A stretch of DNA of 64,000 nt from Lentibacillus daqui (lineage in GTDB: Bacteria > Bacillota > Bacilli > Bacillales > Amphibacillaceae). The DNA lies in assembly GCF_027186265.1 (NCBI RefSeq), contig NZ_CP114176.1, positions 806,001 to 870,000 on the forward strand. The letters are read 5' to 3'. Below the pieces are notes generated by a model, which searched no databases, was not told the DNA's origin, and worked only from the letters and a program-made list of their open reading frames with translations. The position numbers were made by a program, and so were the translations under genes. This document shows, piece after piece, positions 44,028 through 53,135 of this stretch (its first letter is position 1; each line of letters opens with the position of its first letter).

Positions 44028-45383
44028 ATGAGCATGCTAAATATTGAAAAATATATTAATGAAAAAAGAGAGGAGTACTTAGGTTTATTATTTACGCTGT
44101 TAAAACAAAAAAGCATCAGTGCACAAAATATTGGTATGGAAGAGTGTTCAACAATGTTAATGGAAATTTTGGAGGACATTGGAATGGAAACAAAATTGAT
44201 TTCCACTGAAGGCTATCCAGTGGTTTATGGAGAAAAGATAAATAACAAAAATGACTTTACTTTACTAATCTACGGTCATTATGACGTACAACCACCTGAC
44301 CCTTTGGATGAATGGAAAACTCCGCCTTTTGAGCCGACAGTAAAAGACGGTAAAATATTTTGCCGCGGGGCGGGAGATAATAAAGGCCAATTAATGGCAC
44401 AATTACTTGCAATTAAAACTTACCAAGATGTTGTAGGAGATCTTCCTATAAATATTAAAGTGGCTATAGAAGGCGAGGAGGAATGTGGGAGTGTTAATCT
44501 GGCAAAATTTGTTGAGGATAACAAGGTATTACTCAGATCTGATTTAGTCTATGTATCGGATGGGCCAATGCACGATAGCGGTGCACCTGTCGTATTACTT
44601 GGTGTAAGAGGAATGCTGTTTATAGAACTCGTAGCTAAAGGTGCAAAATGGGATAATCATTCGGGAAATAAAGGAAATATTGTTCCAAATCCTGCGTGGA
44701 AATTAGTTCAACTTTTAAATACAATGAGAGATTATAGTGGAAAAATTTTGATTGATGGGTTTTATGATGACCTACTTAAACCTACTGAACAGGAATTGGA
44801 ATTAATTTCGACATTACCTTTTAACGCTCAAGATTTAGCCGAACAAATTGGTTATAGAGATTTTAATATGACCAAAGAAGAATATTATAAAAAATTAACA
44901 TTAGAACCGACATTTAATATTGCAGGCTTCCATAGTGGTTACGACGGTGAAGGTGCTAAAACAATTATACCATCGGTAGCCAAAGTGAAAATTGATTTTC
45001 GTCTAGTAGTAGAGCAAGATCCCGAAGATATTTTTAATAAGCTCGTAGAGCATGTTAATAAATTTGCACCAGAAGTAGAAGTAAAAAGATATGGTTCCAT
45101 GAAACCTTCTCGTACACCTTCCGACTTAAATGAAGTTAAAATAGTAAAAAAAGCAGTAGAAAAATCATATAAACAAAAGCCTATATTACAACCAAGTTTA
45201 GGTGGAAGTTTGCCTGACTATGTATGGACTGAAATTTTAGGGGTACCTTCTGTTATAGTTCCGTACGCAAATTATGATGAAGCAAATCATTCTCCAAATG
45301 AAAATTTAAATGTTGATAATTTCTTCGATGGAATTTTGTGCACTTGTCATGTTATTAAGGAGTTAGGTAATGCTTATTCTTAG
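44028..45383 (+). CDS. M20 family dipeptidase
   Basis: 451 aa; ATG 44028 behind GAGGGATTAAGG. CNDP/PepV-like M20 peptidase: metal ligands in LIYGHYDVQPPDPLDEWKTP, CRGAGDNKGQL and IEGEEECGSVNL; the lid domain begins with GVRGMLFIELVAKGAKWDNH; the last ligand His is in ANHSPNENL. It should split dipeptides or related amides in the cytosol using two Zn or Mn ions. It follows the YfcC carrier and precedes a second M20 gene by 145 bp, so the three probably form one functional unit. Confidence 0.92.
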   Translation: MSMLNIEKYINEKREEYLGLLFTLLKQKSISAQNIGMEECSTMLMEILEDIGMETKLISTEGYPVVYGEKINNKNDFTLLIYGHYDVQPPDPLDEWKTPPFEPTVKDGKIFCRGAGDNKGQLMAQLLAIKTYQDVVGDLPINIKVAIEGEEECGSVNLAKFVEDNKVLLRSDLVYVSDGPMHDSGAPVVLLGVRGMLFIELVAKGAKWDNHSGNKGNIVPNPAWKLVQLLNTMRDYSGKILIDGFYDDLLKPTEQELELISTLPFNAQDLAEQIGYRDFNMTKEEYYKKLTLEPTFNIAGFHSGYDGEGAKTIIPSVAKVKIDFRLVVEQDPEDIFNKLVEHVNKFAPEVEVKRYGSMKPSRTPSDLNEVKIVKKAVEKSYKQKPILQPSLGGSLPDYVWTEILGVPSVIVPYANYDEANHSPNENLNVDNFFDGILCTCHVIKELGNAYS

Positions 45384-45527
45384 AATTCCAACAAATACAG
45401 CTAATCATGAACGACATAATAAATATAAAGTGCTTATGTATCACATAACTACAATTAACGCTCCCTTTTGTCTGAATATTTTGTTTATACGGAGAGAAAC
45501 TCGGAGCCTTTTAGTGGAGGTTAAAAC

Positions 45528-46691
45528 TTGTTAAAAATAGACAATGAACTTGAAAAACTAAAGCCAAGTATTCTTAACCATCTAAAAACAATTGTTGATA
45601 TAAACAGTAACTCCGAAAATGTAAACGGGAACAATGAAATACTAATATTTATTAAAAATGAACTAATCAACATGGGTTTTTATGTTGAAATCATCAATCA
45701 ACATTCAGTTGGTGCGACATTAGTGGCTCGTAATTATTCAGAACTTCATGATGAAGAGCAGGCGATTTTATTATTGGGGCATTCTGATACCGTGTTTCCG
45801 GATGATGATACAGACTCATGGGCGTTTACTACAGCTTTTGGCAAATGTTATGGGCCAGGTGTACTGGACATGAAAGGTGGTTTATCACAAATTATTTTTG
45901 CCCTCAAAATACTGAAGGCTACAAATAATACATACAAACCGGTTAAGATCATCATAGCAAGTGACGAAGAAAACGGGCATTTGCATTCGGATTTTACAAA
46001 CATTTTAAAACAGTATTCCACCGATGTGAAGTGTACCTTATGTTGTGAATCTGGTCGGCCAGATGGTGCGTTCGTTATTGGTCGAAAGGGTGTCGGCCGA
46101 ATGGATATTTTATCTGAGGGCATTGAAGCTCACGCGGGATATGAGTTGGACAATGGTGTAAATGCAATTCTCAACCTAACCAGCCTTATTGAACATATAC
46201 AAAGGAATAAGGTTCATCTTTCAAAAGAAAAGCAGCATTTTAATTTAGGAAAACTCAATGGAGGAACCGAAGTAAATGTCGTACCTGGTCATGCAAAGGC
46301 CGAATTTGATGTTCGCTTTTTTACAGAACAAGATTTTACGTCTTTGGTTAATTGGGTCAAAAAGAATATTGAACAATGTACTGCCGATAAACCTGATGCT
46401 AATTTTTCTATGAATTCAGTTATAGAGTACCCTGCAATGGAAGTGAATGAAAAGAACATGGCATTGTTCCATAATGTTGCAACTATTATGGAGGGGGCAG
46501 GAATGGAACAACCAAGGTATGTTTTCGTTTCAGGCGGTGCGGATTCTTCATATATCTCATCTTTTCAAATTCCAGTGATTTGTGCTTTTGGACCTGCTGG
46601 TAACTTTAATCACACAAAAAGAGAGTTTATTTATGTTGATAGCTTATTTGAGCGGATTAAGTTGCTCGCTTTATGTATCACACAATTATAG
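45528..46691 (+). CDS. M20 family metallopeptidase, carboxypeptidase G2-like
   Basis: 387 aa; TTG start at 45528 with GTGGAGG upstream. CPG2/glutamate carboxypeptidase branch of M20: LLLGHSDTVFPDDDTDSWAF, YGPGVLDMKGGLSQIIFALK, SDEENGHLHS and ESGRPDGAFVIGRKGVGRMD, with a dimer/lid part that includes GGTEVNVVPGHAKAEFDVRF. The terminal His is in NHTKREF. Enzymes of this branch release C-terminal Glu or related amino acids from N-acyl compounds. It differs from the two IAA-hydrolase-like M20 paralogues in this window. The AtoE-type permease follows 88 bp later. Confidence 0.9.
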   Translation: MLKIDNELEKLKPSILNHLKTIVDINSNSENVNGNNEILIFIKNELINMGFYVEIINQHSVGATLVARNYSELHDEEQAILLLGHSDTVFPDDDTDSWAFTTAFGKCYGPGVLDMKGGLSQIIFALKILKATNNTYKPVKIIIASDEENGHLHSDFTNILKQYSTDVKCTLCCESGRPDGAFVIGRKGVGRMDILSEGIEAHAGYELDNGVNAILNLTSLIEHIQRNKVHLSKEKQHFNLGKLNGGTEVNVVPGHAKAEFDVRFFTEQDFTSLVNWVKKNIEQCTADKPDANFSMNSVIEYPAMEVNEKNMALFHNVATIMEGAGMEQPRYVFVSGGADSSYISSFQIPVICAFGPAGNFNHTKREFIYVDSLFERIKLLALCITQL

Positions 46692-46779
46692 ACAAGCAAT
46701 CGGAAAATTACAGGTAAATTGCATTGCTGGATTAAAAAATGTAACCTTTAAAACTGAACATTATAGGGGGGGAAGAATC

Positions 46780-48102
46780 ATGAGACTCATCACAAATATT
46801 ATGGTTAATTTTGTAAAAAAATATTTACCTAGTCCTTTTGTGTTAGCTATTATCCTAACAATATTCGTTTTTTTGATGGGAGTTATATTTAATCACAGTA
46901 CACCCGTACAAATGACCGTTTACTGGGGGGATGGGGTTTTTGAGCTACTTACGTTTACAATGCAAATGATTTTGCTCATGATTACAGGGTACGCCCTCGC
47001 AACGTCCAAACCGTTTGTGAAACTTTTAAAAAAGATGTGTAGTATTCCCAACAACCCTATTCAGGCAATTTTCTTCGCTTCGATGATTACAATGATTTTA
47101 ACTTATTTTAATTGGGGGCTAGGTTTAATCTGTGCCGGACTTATTGCCAGGGAACTTTCGATACAACTTAATGGAAAGGGGCTTCATTTTCCACTATTAG
47201 TTGCTTCTACATATAGTAGTGCAATGATTATTGGAATTGGTTCTGCAGCAACGCTTATTGTTGCTACCAAGGGCCATTTTTTAGAGGAAATCATTGGCGT
47301 TGTTCCACTAACAGATACAGTGTTTAGGCCTTGGAGTGTAACCGTAACACTTGTTTTGTTTTTTGTTATACCTTTAGTATATGTGTTCATGCGGCCACCG
47401 AAGGGGCAAGCATTTGAACCTGATCCTAGTGTATTAGACATTGAAGATGAGGTTGCTACTGTAAGTGAAGCCCAAAAACCTGTGTTATCTGAAAAAATGG
47501 AACATAGTCAAATATTCACGATTGTTGTCGCACTTCTTGGTGGAGGGTATATGATTCACTACTTCATAACCGAGGGAGTAAACATGAGTCTCAATGCTCT
47601 TATAATGTTGTTTATAACTCTCGGAATGATTGCCCATCGTACACCTGCACAATATATGTCTGCTATTCAAAAAGCAGTCACAACAACTGCTGGAATTGCA
47701 CTCCTTTTCCCGTTTTATTCAGGTATTATGGGAATGCTTACAAAATCAGGAATGACCGAAGCAATTACAAACTTCTGGCTTTCACATGCAACTGCTGAAA
47801 CGTTACCACTCATTTCTTTTCTTAGTGCAGGACTTGTGAATATTTTTATTCCTTCAGGTGGTGGACAATGGATTGTACAGGGTCCATTGATGGTACCGGC
47901 CGCGCTTGAATTAGGTGTAGAACCAGCAAAAGTTGTACTTGCGGTTGCTTGGGGCGATTTATGGACAAACAATATTCAGCCCTTTTGGATTTTACCGATA
48001 TTGGCGATAGCTCGTTTAGGAATCCGTGATGTTATGGGTTATTGCGTAGTTATATCACTTGTAATGGGTGCTCTACTAAGCGTATTCTTTCTTTTTATTT
48101 AA
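46780..48102 (+). CDS. AtoE-family short-chain fatty acid transporter
   Basis: 440 aa; ATG 46780 behind GGGGGGGAAG, preferred to a long 5' extension that overlaps the M20 gene. About 12 membrane helices with AtoE features: KYLPSPFVLAIILTIFVFLM, ATSKPFVKLLKKMCSIPNNP, TYFNWGLGLICAGLIARELS and the conserved IPSGGGQWIVQGPLMVPAAL. AtoE of E. coli imports short-chain fatty acids for use as CoA esters. Co-directional and close to the two amidohydrolase genes downstream. Confidence 0.9.
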   Translation: MRLITNIMVNFVKKYLPSPFVLAIILTIFVFLMGVIFNHSTPVQMTVYWGDGVFELLTFTMQMILLMITGYALATSKPFVKLLKKMCSIPNNPIQAIFFASMITMILTYFNWGLGLICAGLIARELSIQLNGKGLHFPLLVASTYSSAMIIGIGSAATLIVATKGHFLEEIIGVVPLTDTVFRPWSVTVTLVLFFVIPLVYVFMRPPKGQAFEPDPSVLDIEDEVATVSEAQKPVLSEKMEHSQIFTIVVALLGGGYMIHYFITEGVNMSLNALIMLFITLGMIAHRTPAQYMSAIQKAVTTTAGIALLFPFYSGIMGMLTKSGMTEAITNFWLSHATAETLPLISFLSAGLVNIFIPSGGGQWIVQGPLMVPAALELGVEPAKVVLAVAWGDLWTNNIQPFWILPILAIARLGIRDVMGYCVVISLVMGALLSVFFLFI

Positions 48103-48135
48103 ATAAATAATAATTATGTAACGGAGGGATTTTTT

Positions 48136-48879
48136 ATGATTTTTGATGCACATGCACATTTGGATGTTTCGGAGATAAGAGGATGGTATGATACTGCAGA
48201 TCGATTGATCAAAGTAATGGATAGTGTAGGAATAGAAAAATCCGTTGTAAGTGCGTATCGCGATTGTCCAAGTCCAGAAATTGAGTCACCCATGGAATTT
48301 TTAAGTTCGGAAGTGAAAAAATATCCTGAACGACTATACCCATTTATACGCCTGAATCCTCGTTTTGATGATCAAACGATAGAGATCCTTGATATAGCGA
48401 TACAGAAACATAATTTTCGCGGAGTGAAGCTTCATCCATCAAGTTATAATCTTTACCCCGGTGGAGAACCTACCGTAAAAATTTTTAGAAGGGCAGCTAA
48501 GTATGATGTACCTATTCTCGTACACTGTGCTGATGAAGGTAATTCGATGCCGCTCGAATTTTTATCATGTATTGAACAATCACCTGAAACAAAAGTAATT
48601 TTAGCTCATTCTGGAGGATTTTTTCACTTAAAGGATGCTATTCGTGTTTGTAAACAATACGAAAACGTTTATATGGACACATGTGAATCACCATTTGTTG
48701 ATGGTATAAAAAAAGCTATTGATGAAATTGGACCTGATCGTATTCTATTCGGTACCGACAATCCGATTGATAATCCATATTTTGAAATAGAGAAGGTGAA
48801 ACAGGCGAATTTGGGTAAGGAAATTGAGGAAAAAATATTTTATTCCAATATTGCTAGTCTATTAAAGGAAGAAGCATAA
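48136..48879 (+). CDS. Amidohydrolase-2 family metal hydrolase
   Basis: 247 aa; ATG 48136 behind ACGGAGGG. A TIM-barrel of the amidohydrolase_2 (PF04909-like) group with the expected metal site: HAH in MIFDAHAHLDV, the strand-4 segment FRGVKLHPSS, His in PILVHCADEG, His in VILAHSGG and Asp in ILFGTDNPID. It is likely to hydrolyse a C-N, C-O or C-C bond (lactonase or decarboxylase types also occur). It is paired 29 bp upstream of a paralogue that lacks these ligands. Confidence 0.88.
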   Translation: MIFDAHAHLDVSEIRGWYDTADRLIKVMDSVGIEKSVVSAYRDCPSPEIESPMEFLSSEVKKYPERLYPFIRLNPRFDDQTIEILDIAIQKHNFRGVKLHPSSYNLYPGGEPTVKIFRRAAKYDVPILVHCADEGNSMPLEFLSCIEQSPETKVILAHSGGFFHLKDAIRVCKQYENVYMDTCESPFVDGIKKAIDEIGPDRILFGTDNPIDNPYFEIEKVKQANLGKEIEEKIFYSNIASLLKEEA

Positions 48880-48908
48880 AATAATTTTAGAGAAGGAGAG
48901 AGAATGTT

Positions 48909-49649
48909 ATGATTATAGATTCCCATGTAAAGATCGGAAACAGTTTCAATGGAAGAAGTCTCCATATTGATGATTATCTAGTTCTGATGGAAGAAAATAA
49001 TATTGATATTGCAATGCTTACCGCAAATAAGCCTATAAGCTATCAGGTAGAGGATGGTAATGAGATATTGCTGGATATTGTAAAACAATATCCTGATCGA
49101 TTTACTGCTACTGTTCGTGTAGATCCATGGAGACAAAAAGAATCTATTAATGAATTAGATCGGTTATTCAGTCATAATGAATTTAAAGCGATTTATTTCA
49201 ATCCATGGGAAGAAAATTATATGTGTAATGATGATATCGTTATCCCTTTCCTAGAATACGCGGAAAAATATCGAAAACCCATTATTATAGAAGCTGGCTT
49301 TCCCTGGGTATCACATATATCAAAAATTGCAGATCTTGCAAGAAGATATCCATCTGTTAATATAAAAGCAACAAACGCCGGTCAACTTGATCTCAGCGGT
49401 ATTACTTTAAACCAGGTTCAATACTTAATGGAACGGCATAAAAATTTATATTTAGGAACTTCATCTGCTGTAGCTGTTGACTGGCTCACAAACATGATTA
49501 CTGAAAGTGGGCGTGGTCGCGTTCTATTCGAAACAAATGCTCCATTTACAGATGTTTATATGGAGATTTACAGGATTGCACATAATTATGCTGATGATAA
49601 ATTAAAGGAGGATGTTTTTCAATTAAATTATTTTTCTTTTTTAGGTTAG
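48909..49649 (+). CDS. Amidohydrolase-2 paralogue lacking most metal ligands (putative pseudoenzyme)
   Basis: 246 aa; ATG 48909 with AGAAGGAGAG upstream. The barrel aligns with the preceding protein over its length, but the metal-site motifs are altered. HAH becomes HVK (MIIDSHVKIGN), KLHP becomes YFNP, LVHCADE becomes IIEAGFP, LAHSGG becomes IKATNAG and FGTDNP becomes FETNAP. Only the first His stays. The gene has a good ribosome site and no stops, so it is kept as a protein. A regulatory or structural subunit of the active paralogue is the simplest reading (inference). Confidence 0.82.
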   Translation: MIIDSHVKIGNSFNGRSLHIDDYLVLMEENNIDIAMLTANKPISYQVEDGNEILLDIVKQYPDRFTATVRVDPWRQKESINELDRLFSHNEFKAIYFNPWEENYMCNDDIVIPFLEYAEKYRKPIIIEAGFPWVSHISKIADLARRYPSVNIKATNAGQLDLSGITLNQVQYLMERHKNLYLGTSSAVAVDWLTNMITESGRGRVLFETNAPFTDVYMEIYRIAHNYADDKLKEDVFQLNYFSFLG

Positions 49650-50166
49650 ACAATAGAGTAAAACAAATAAAAGAAGAGATCTATTCATCGTAGGTTAGTG
49701 TTCGCAGCTTTGTTAAATATAGGTAGTAGTTTAGTCAACGACAATGGCGTGGCTACCCATTGTTAGCTAAACGCAAGACCTTTAGCCAGTATATAAATTA
49801 TGTAGCTCATTCACCATCCATCCATGCGGGAAGAAAGGGAAGATGCTGGCTGGTGTACTTATTTTTCAGCCATTTTAGTTGGCCAAAAACAGGTTAGATC
49901 ATTCGAATGTTGCAGGGTAAAAGCAAGATTGGGTCTGATGGAAATCTTGATGAAGTTGAAAAAATATATTAAAACCAATGTAAACTTGCTCTGAATTGGA
50001 CTTTTGTTTGATGTTTAAATTTTAAGCAATATTAATTGTTTCTTTTATTCATCGTATACCGGGATAAAATCTGAGTTCCAAAGGATAAATAGTATATGTC
50101 GTAGAATTCACAATATGAATAAGAAAGTTATTTATCCATTTATTTCAAAAGTGTAGGGGGATTAAA
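49650..50166 (+). other. Gap before madLM, no supported gene
   Basis: Short unrecognised frames only. The GTAGGGGG ribosome site of madL lies at its end. No operator like GGTCGAC and no clear cre box is seen. Confidence 0.35.
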
Positions 50167-50577
50167 ATGATTATTTATGGAGTTGCATTATTAGCGATTT
50201 GTATGTTAGCAGGAACGTTAATTGGAGAATGGTTAGGGATTGCTATAGGATTAGATGTGAATGTCGGTGGTGTTGGTATAGCGATGTTAATACTAGTCGT
50301 TTTAGTTAACTCTCTAAAACAAAGGGGAAAATTAGATAAAGATTCTCAAAAGGGTCTTTCATTTTGGGGGGGAATGTATATTCCTATCGTGGTAGCGATG
50401 GCAGCTCAACAAAATGTGGCAGGTGCCATAAAGGGCGGACCAATGGCTATTTTGGCAGGTGTGGTCACTGTGATAATATGTTTTGCAGCTGTACCAATAT
50501 TAAGTAATATTGGAAAGGGAAAAGGTAGCATAGAGTCATTCGATAATGAAAAAATAGATGCGGGAGGATTTAAATAA
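50167..50577 (+). CDS. madL: Malonate transporter subunit MadL
   Basis: 136 aa; ATG 50167 with TAGGGGG upstream. Four membrane segments; MadL-like start GVALLAICMLAGTLIGEWLG, then IAIGLDVNVGGVGIAMLILV and LSFWGGMYIPIVVAMAAQQN. MadL and MadM together form a sodium:malonate symporter. The stop overlaps the madM start (TAATG), so translation is coupled. No malonate decarboxylase or malonyl-CoA synthetase is present in the window; the nearby family III CoA-transferases might activate the imported acid (inference). Confidence 0.9.
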   Translation: MIIYGVALLAICMLAGTLIGEWLGIAIGLDVNVGGVGIAMLILVVLVNSLKQRGKLDKDSQKGLSFWGGMYIPIVVAMAAQQNVAGAIKGGPMAILAGVVTVIICFAAVPILSNIGKGKGSIESFDNEKIDAGGFK

Positions 50578-51341
50578 TGTTAGATTCGTTTACAGAAGTA
50601 TTAAATGAAAATGGCCTCATAACCGGCTTTGCAATTGTTGGTATAACCATGCTGATTTCCTATATATTATCTGATAAGTTAACAAAAGGAAGATTGAATG
50701 GGTCGGCCATTGCAATTATTATTGGTTTAATTTTGGCTTATTTGGGTGGTATATCAACCGGGGGCGAAAAAGGATTAGCTGATATACAAATGTTTTCTGG
50801 TATAGGATTAATGGGTGGTGGTATGTTACGTGATTTTGCAATCGTAGCAACGGCATTTGAAGCTGATTTCAGGGAATTAAAGAACGCTGGTTGGGCAGGA
50901 GTGATCTCTCTTTTTGCGGGTTTAATTATATCCTTTATTATTGGTGTAGTTATTGCATTAACCTTTGGTTATACGGATCCCGTAGATCTAACAACAATTG
51001 GCGCAGGGACTGCTACATACATTGTCGGCCCCGTGACCGGTACAGCAATAGGGGCAAGCTCTGAGGTCATTGCGTTAAGTGTAGCTGCTGGGTTAGTTAA
51101 ATCTGTATTGACAATGATTGGCACTCCATTAGTTGCTAAATACATTTCTTTAGATAATCCTCGTACCGCTTTAGTATTTGGAGGCTTAATGGGAACTACT
51201 AGTGGTGTAAGTGCGGGTCTTGCTGCAACAGATATTAAATTAGTTCCATATGGTGCAATGACCGCGACATTCTTTACCGGGTTAGGTGTACTCTTATGCC
51301 CTTCTGTTTTATTTATAGCAACCAAGGCCATTTTTGGTTAG
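50577..51341 (+). CDS. madM: Malonate transporter subunit MadM
   Basis: 254 aa; ATG 50577 overlaps the madL stop. About nine membrane segments. MadM marks: GFAIVGITMLISYILSDKLT, the Gly-rich GIGLMGGGMLRDFAIVATAF, GAGTATYIVGPVTGTAIGAS and GGLMGTTSGVSAGLAATDIK. It is the large subunit of the sodium-coupled malonate carrier. Its TAG stop lies exactly at the left end of an ISL3 remnant, so the native C-terminus may have been changed by a few residues, though the length is normal. Confidence 0.9.
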   Translation: MLDSFTEVLNENGLITGFAIVGITMLISYILSDKLTKGRLNGSAIAIIIGLILAYLGGISTGGEKGLADIQMFSGIGLMGGGMLRDFAIVATAFEADFRELKNAGWAGVISLFAGLIISFIIGVVIALTFGYTDPVDLTTIGAGTATYIVGPVTGTAIGASSEVIALSVAAGLVKSVLTMIGTPLVAKYISLDNPRTALVFGGLMGTTSGVSAGLAATDIKLVPYGAMTATFFTGLGVLLCPSVLFIATKAIFG

Positions 51342-51947
51342 CTCTTCACCAAAATCTATGTCTGCCATTTGATGGGATATATGGTAATAAAACCAAATAA
51401 ATGAAAAAACACTCATACCCCTGCTATAGTGAAAGTGCACAAACAAACCAAAATAGCGGGGTGAAATCTTTCTACTCACCACGCAAACAACTAAAACGTC
51501 ACCATCGACAACTGGAAATACGCTATGACGACTTATCAGCAGAGTATCAAGCTATAGTCCAAACTATTGTAAATTATGACGATCGATTAAAAGCCGTATA
51601 CAACTGGAAAGAGGCCTTCATTGACTGGTATACCTCAAGCACGAATGCCAAACAAGCTGAACTGACCTTGAAACAATGGTATCAACAGGGACATCGCATT
51701 ACTCATACAGTTGAGTCCTGCATCAAGACGATTCAAAACTGGGAAACAGAAATAATCAATTATCATCGTTTGCGCTTTACCAATGCCGTCGTAGAGGGAC
51801 GCCATAACAAAATAAAGGCTTTACAACGGCGTCATTTTTTCACGCGTAATCGAAATGTCTATGAAAATCGCATCTTAGTTGAGTGTAATTGGACTTACAT
51901 GCAAGGAATAGCCTAATATGGTCAACCATAGGTTTTGGTGATGAGCC
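51341..51947 (+). mobile_element. ISL3-family deletion remnant
   Basis: About 607 bp bounded by inverted ends: GCTCTTCACCAAAATCTATG on the left, and on the right the mirror of GCTCATCACCAAAACCTATG. Only the C-terminal transposase part is inside, so most of the element (catalytic domain) has been deleted while the ends remain. No target duplication is visible. It could be moved in trans by a full-length relative. Confidence 0.8.
51401..51916 (+). pseudogene. ISL3 family transposase, C-terminal fragment
   Basis: 171-codon frame. From about residue 24 it reads YSPRKQLKRHHRQLEIRYDD and ends with the ISL3 C-terminal pattern RFTNAVVEGRHNKIKALQRR, then FFTRNRNVYENRILVECNW. The final Glu of the DDE set may lie in VVEGRHNKIK, but both Asp residues and the zinc-binding N-terminus are missing. 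The first ~23 codons come from the region next to the left end and are not transposase. Confidence 0.85.
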
Positions 51948-52054
51948 AGAATATACGATGAAAATTAATTTTGCATGTTTTTAGCGATTGTTTTTGGACC
52001 CATGTATATAATCTCCCCCGACCTAGAGAAATATCATTAACCGTAGTAGACTGG

Positions 52055-52828
52055 TTATCTCCCAATTAATATTTCAATATCATTGCTCTCAATCTGTTCA
52101 GCTATATCACTACCAACAGGCCTGTCGGTAATAATTTTATCAATTTGATCCAAGCTGGCAAAAACAGCACTCGAATTCTTTTCAATTTTCGAGGAATCAA
52201 TTAATGCTATTACTTTTTCCGCTTTTATCACAATTGCTTTTTTCAATTGAACTTCATACAAATTGAAATCAGTCAACCCATTGTCGACCGAAAAACCGTT
52301 AGCCGAGGTGAACATCAGATCAATATTTATGTAATCAAGTATACTTAACCCAAGGGTACCTTCAATGGAAGATGATCCCTTTGTAACCAAACCACCAATC
52401 TGAATAACGGTAATATCAGGATTGTGATTAAGCTCCATAGCACACTGGAGGCCTGTTGTCACAACGGTTAGTCGGATAGGCTGTGTTTTGATATAGCGGG
52501 CCATTTCTAATGCGGTGGAACTTGCATCAAGCAGAATGCATTGTTTTTCTTCAATCAATTCAAATGCTTTTTTGGCAATTTGCATTTTTTCCTTTTTATT
52601 TTTCTTTTCCCGTACACTAAAGCTGGTCTCATTATCGTTATCCGTATTTAATACTGCACCGCCGTGAGTTCTGGTTAATAGTCCGTCTGCCTCCATCTTG
52701 TTGAGATCAGTTCTTAGTGTGGCTTCCGATACACCGATTTCCCCAGCTAATTCCTTGACCGTGGCACGTTTTTGGTCGTTTAGAAATTGTATGATTTTAT
52801 CTCGTCGTTCACTCGCAAACATCTTCAT
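52055..52828 (-). CDS. DeoR/GlpR-family transcriptional regulator
   Basis: 257 aa; ATG at 52828-52826 behind AAGGGTGAAG, preferred to a longer frame with no ribosome site. Residues 1-57 are the DeoR HTH (RRDKIIQFLNDQKRATVKEL, GVSEATLRTDLNKMEADGLL, TRTHGGAVL). Residues ~75-230 are the sugar-phosphate-sensing DeoRC domain (ILLDASSTALEMARYI, LTVVTTGLQCAMELN, IQIGGLVTKGSSSIEGTLGL). It is divergent from the polyol operon and most likely represses it until a phosphorylated intermediate, such as an erythrulose or erythrose phosphate, appears (inference). Confidence 0.92.
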   Translation of the reverse strand: MKMFASERRDKIIQFLNDQKRATVKELAGEIGVSEATLRTDLNKMEADGLLTRTHGGAVLNTDNDNETSFSVREKKNKKEKMQIAKKAFELIEEKQCILLDASSTALEMARYIKTQPIRLTVVTTGLQCAMELNHNPDITVIQIGGLVTKGSSSIEGTLGLSILDYINIDLMFTSANGFSVDNGLTDFNLYEVQLKKAIVIKAEKVIALIDSSKIEKNSSAVFASLDQIDKIITDRPVGSDIAEQIESNDIEILIGR

Positions 52829-52971
52829 GATCTTCACCCTTAATTTTCTTTTACTAATGATAATAGTATGCCATTTATCAACATTTATCAATATATCTCT
52901 CTGCATATTTTTAAATTCCCCGCATCGATAGGTTGTTTTATAAAAGGATATGAAAATATTTAAAAATATTA

Positions 52972-53025
52972 TTGACAAATTGAAAACAAATGATAAAATT
53001 AGACTATAATTTGATAGCGATTACA
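52972..53025 (+). promoter_or_regulatory. Polyol operon promoter region with cre-like box and DeoR-type repeat
   Basis: TTGACA at 52972-52977, AT-rich text TTGAAAACAAATGATAAAAT (52980-52999) resembling the repeats before rpiB, and TGATAGCGATTACA (53012-53025), which fits the cre consensus with one mismatch. Catabolite repression by CcpA plus DeoR control is likely. Confidence 0.5.
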
Positions 53026-53135
53026 TAACATTGAAACTATAATCCTTCATCAGTTATGTCATCGCCTTCAATTAAAAAATATTCAGGGTATGGAACTTAG
53101 GTTATTCTTACAAACCATAGAAGGGGAGAATGAGG

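Noticed and set aside
46582..46779. N-terminal extension of the AtoE transporter
   Set aside because: The frame overlaps the preceding M20 gene, and a GGGGGGGAAG ribosome site stands before ATG 46780.
51401..51916. Intact short transposase gene
   Set aside because: Only the ISL3 C-terminus is present; the catalytic Asp residues and zinc-binding region are missing.
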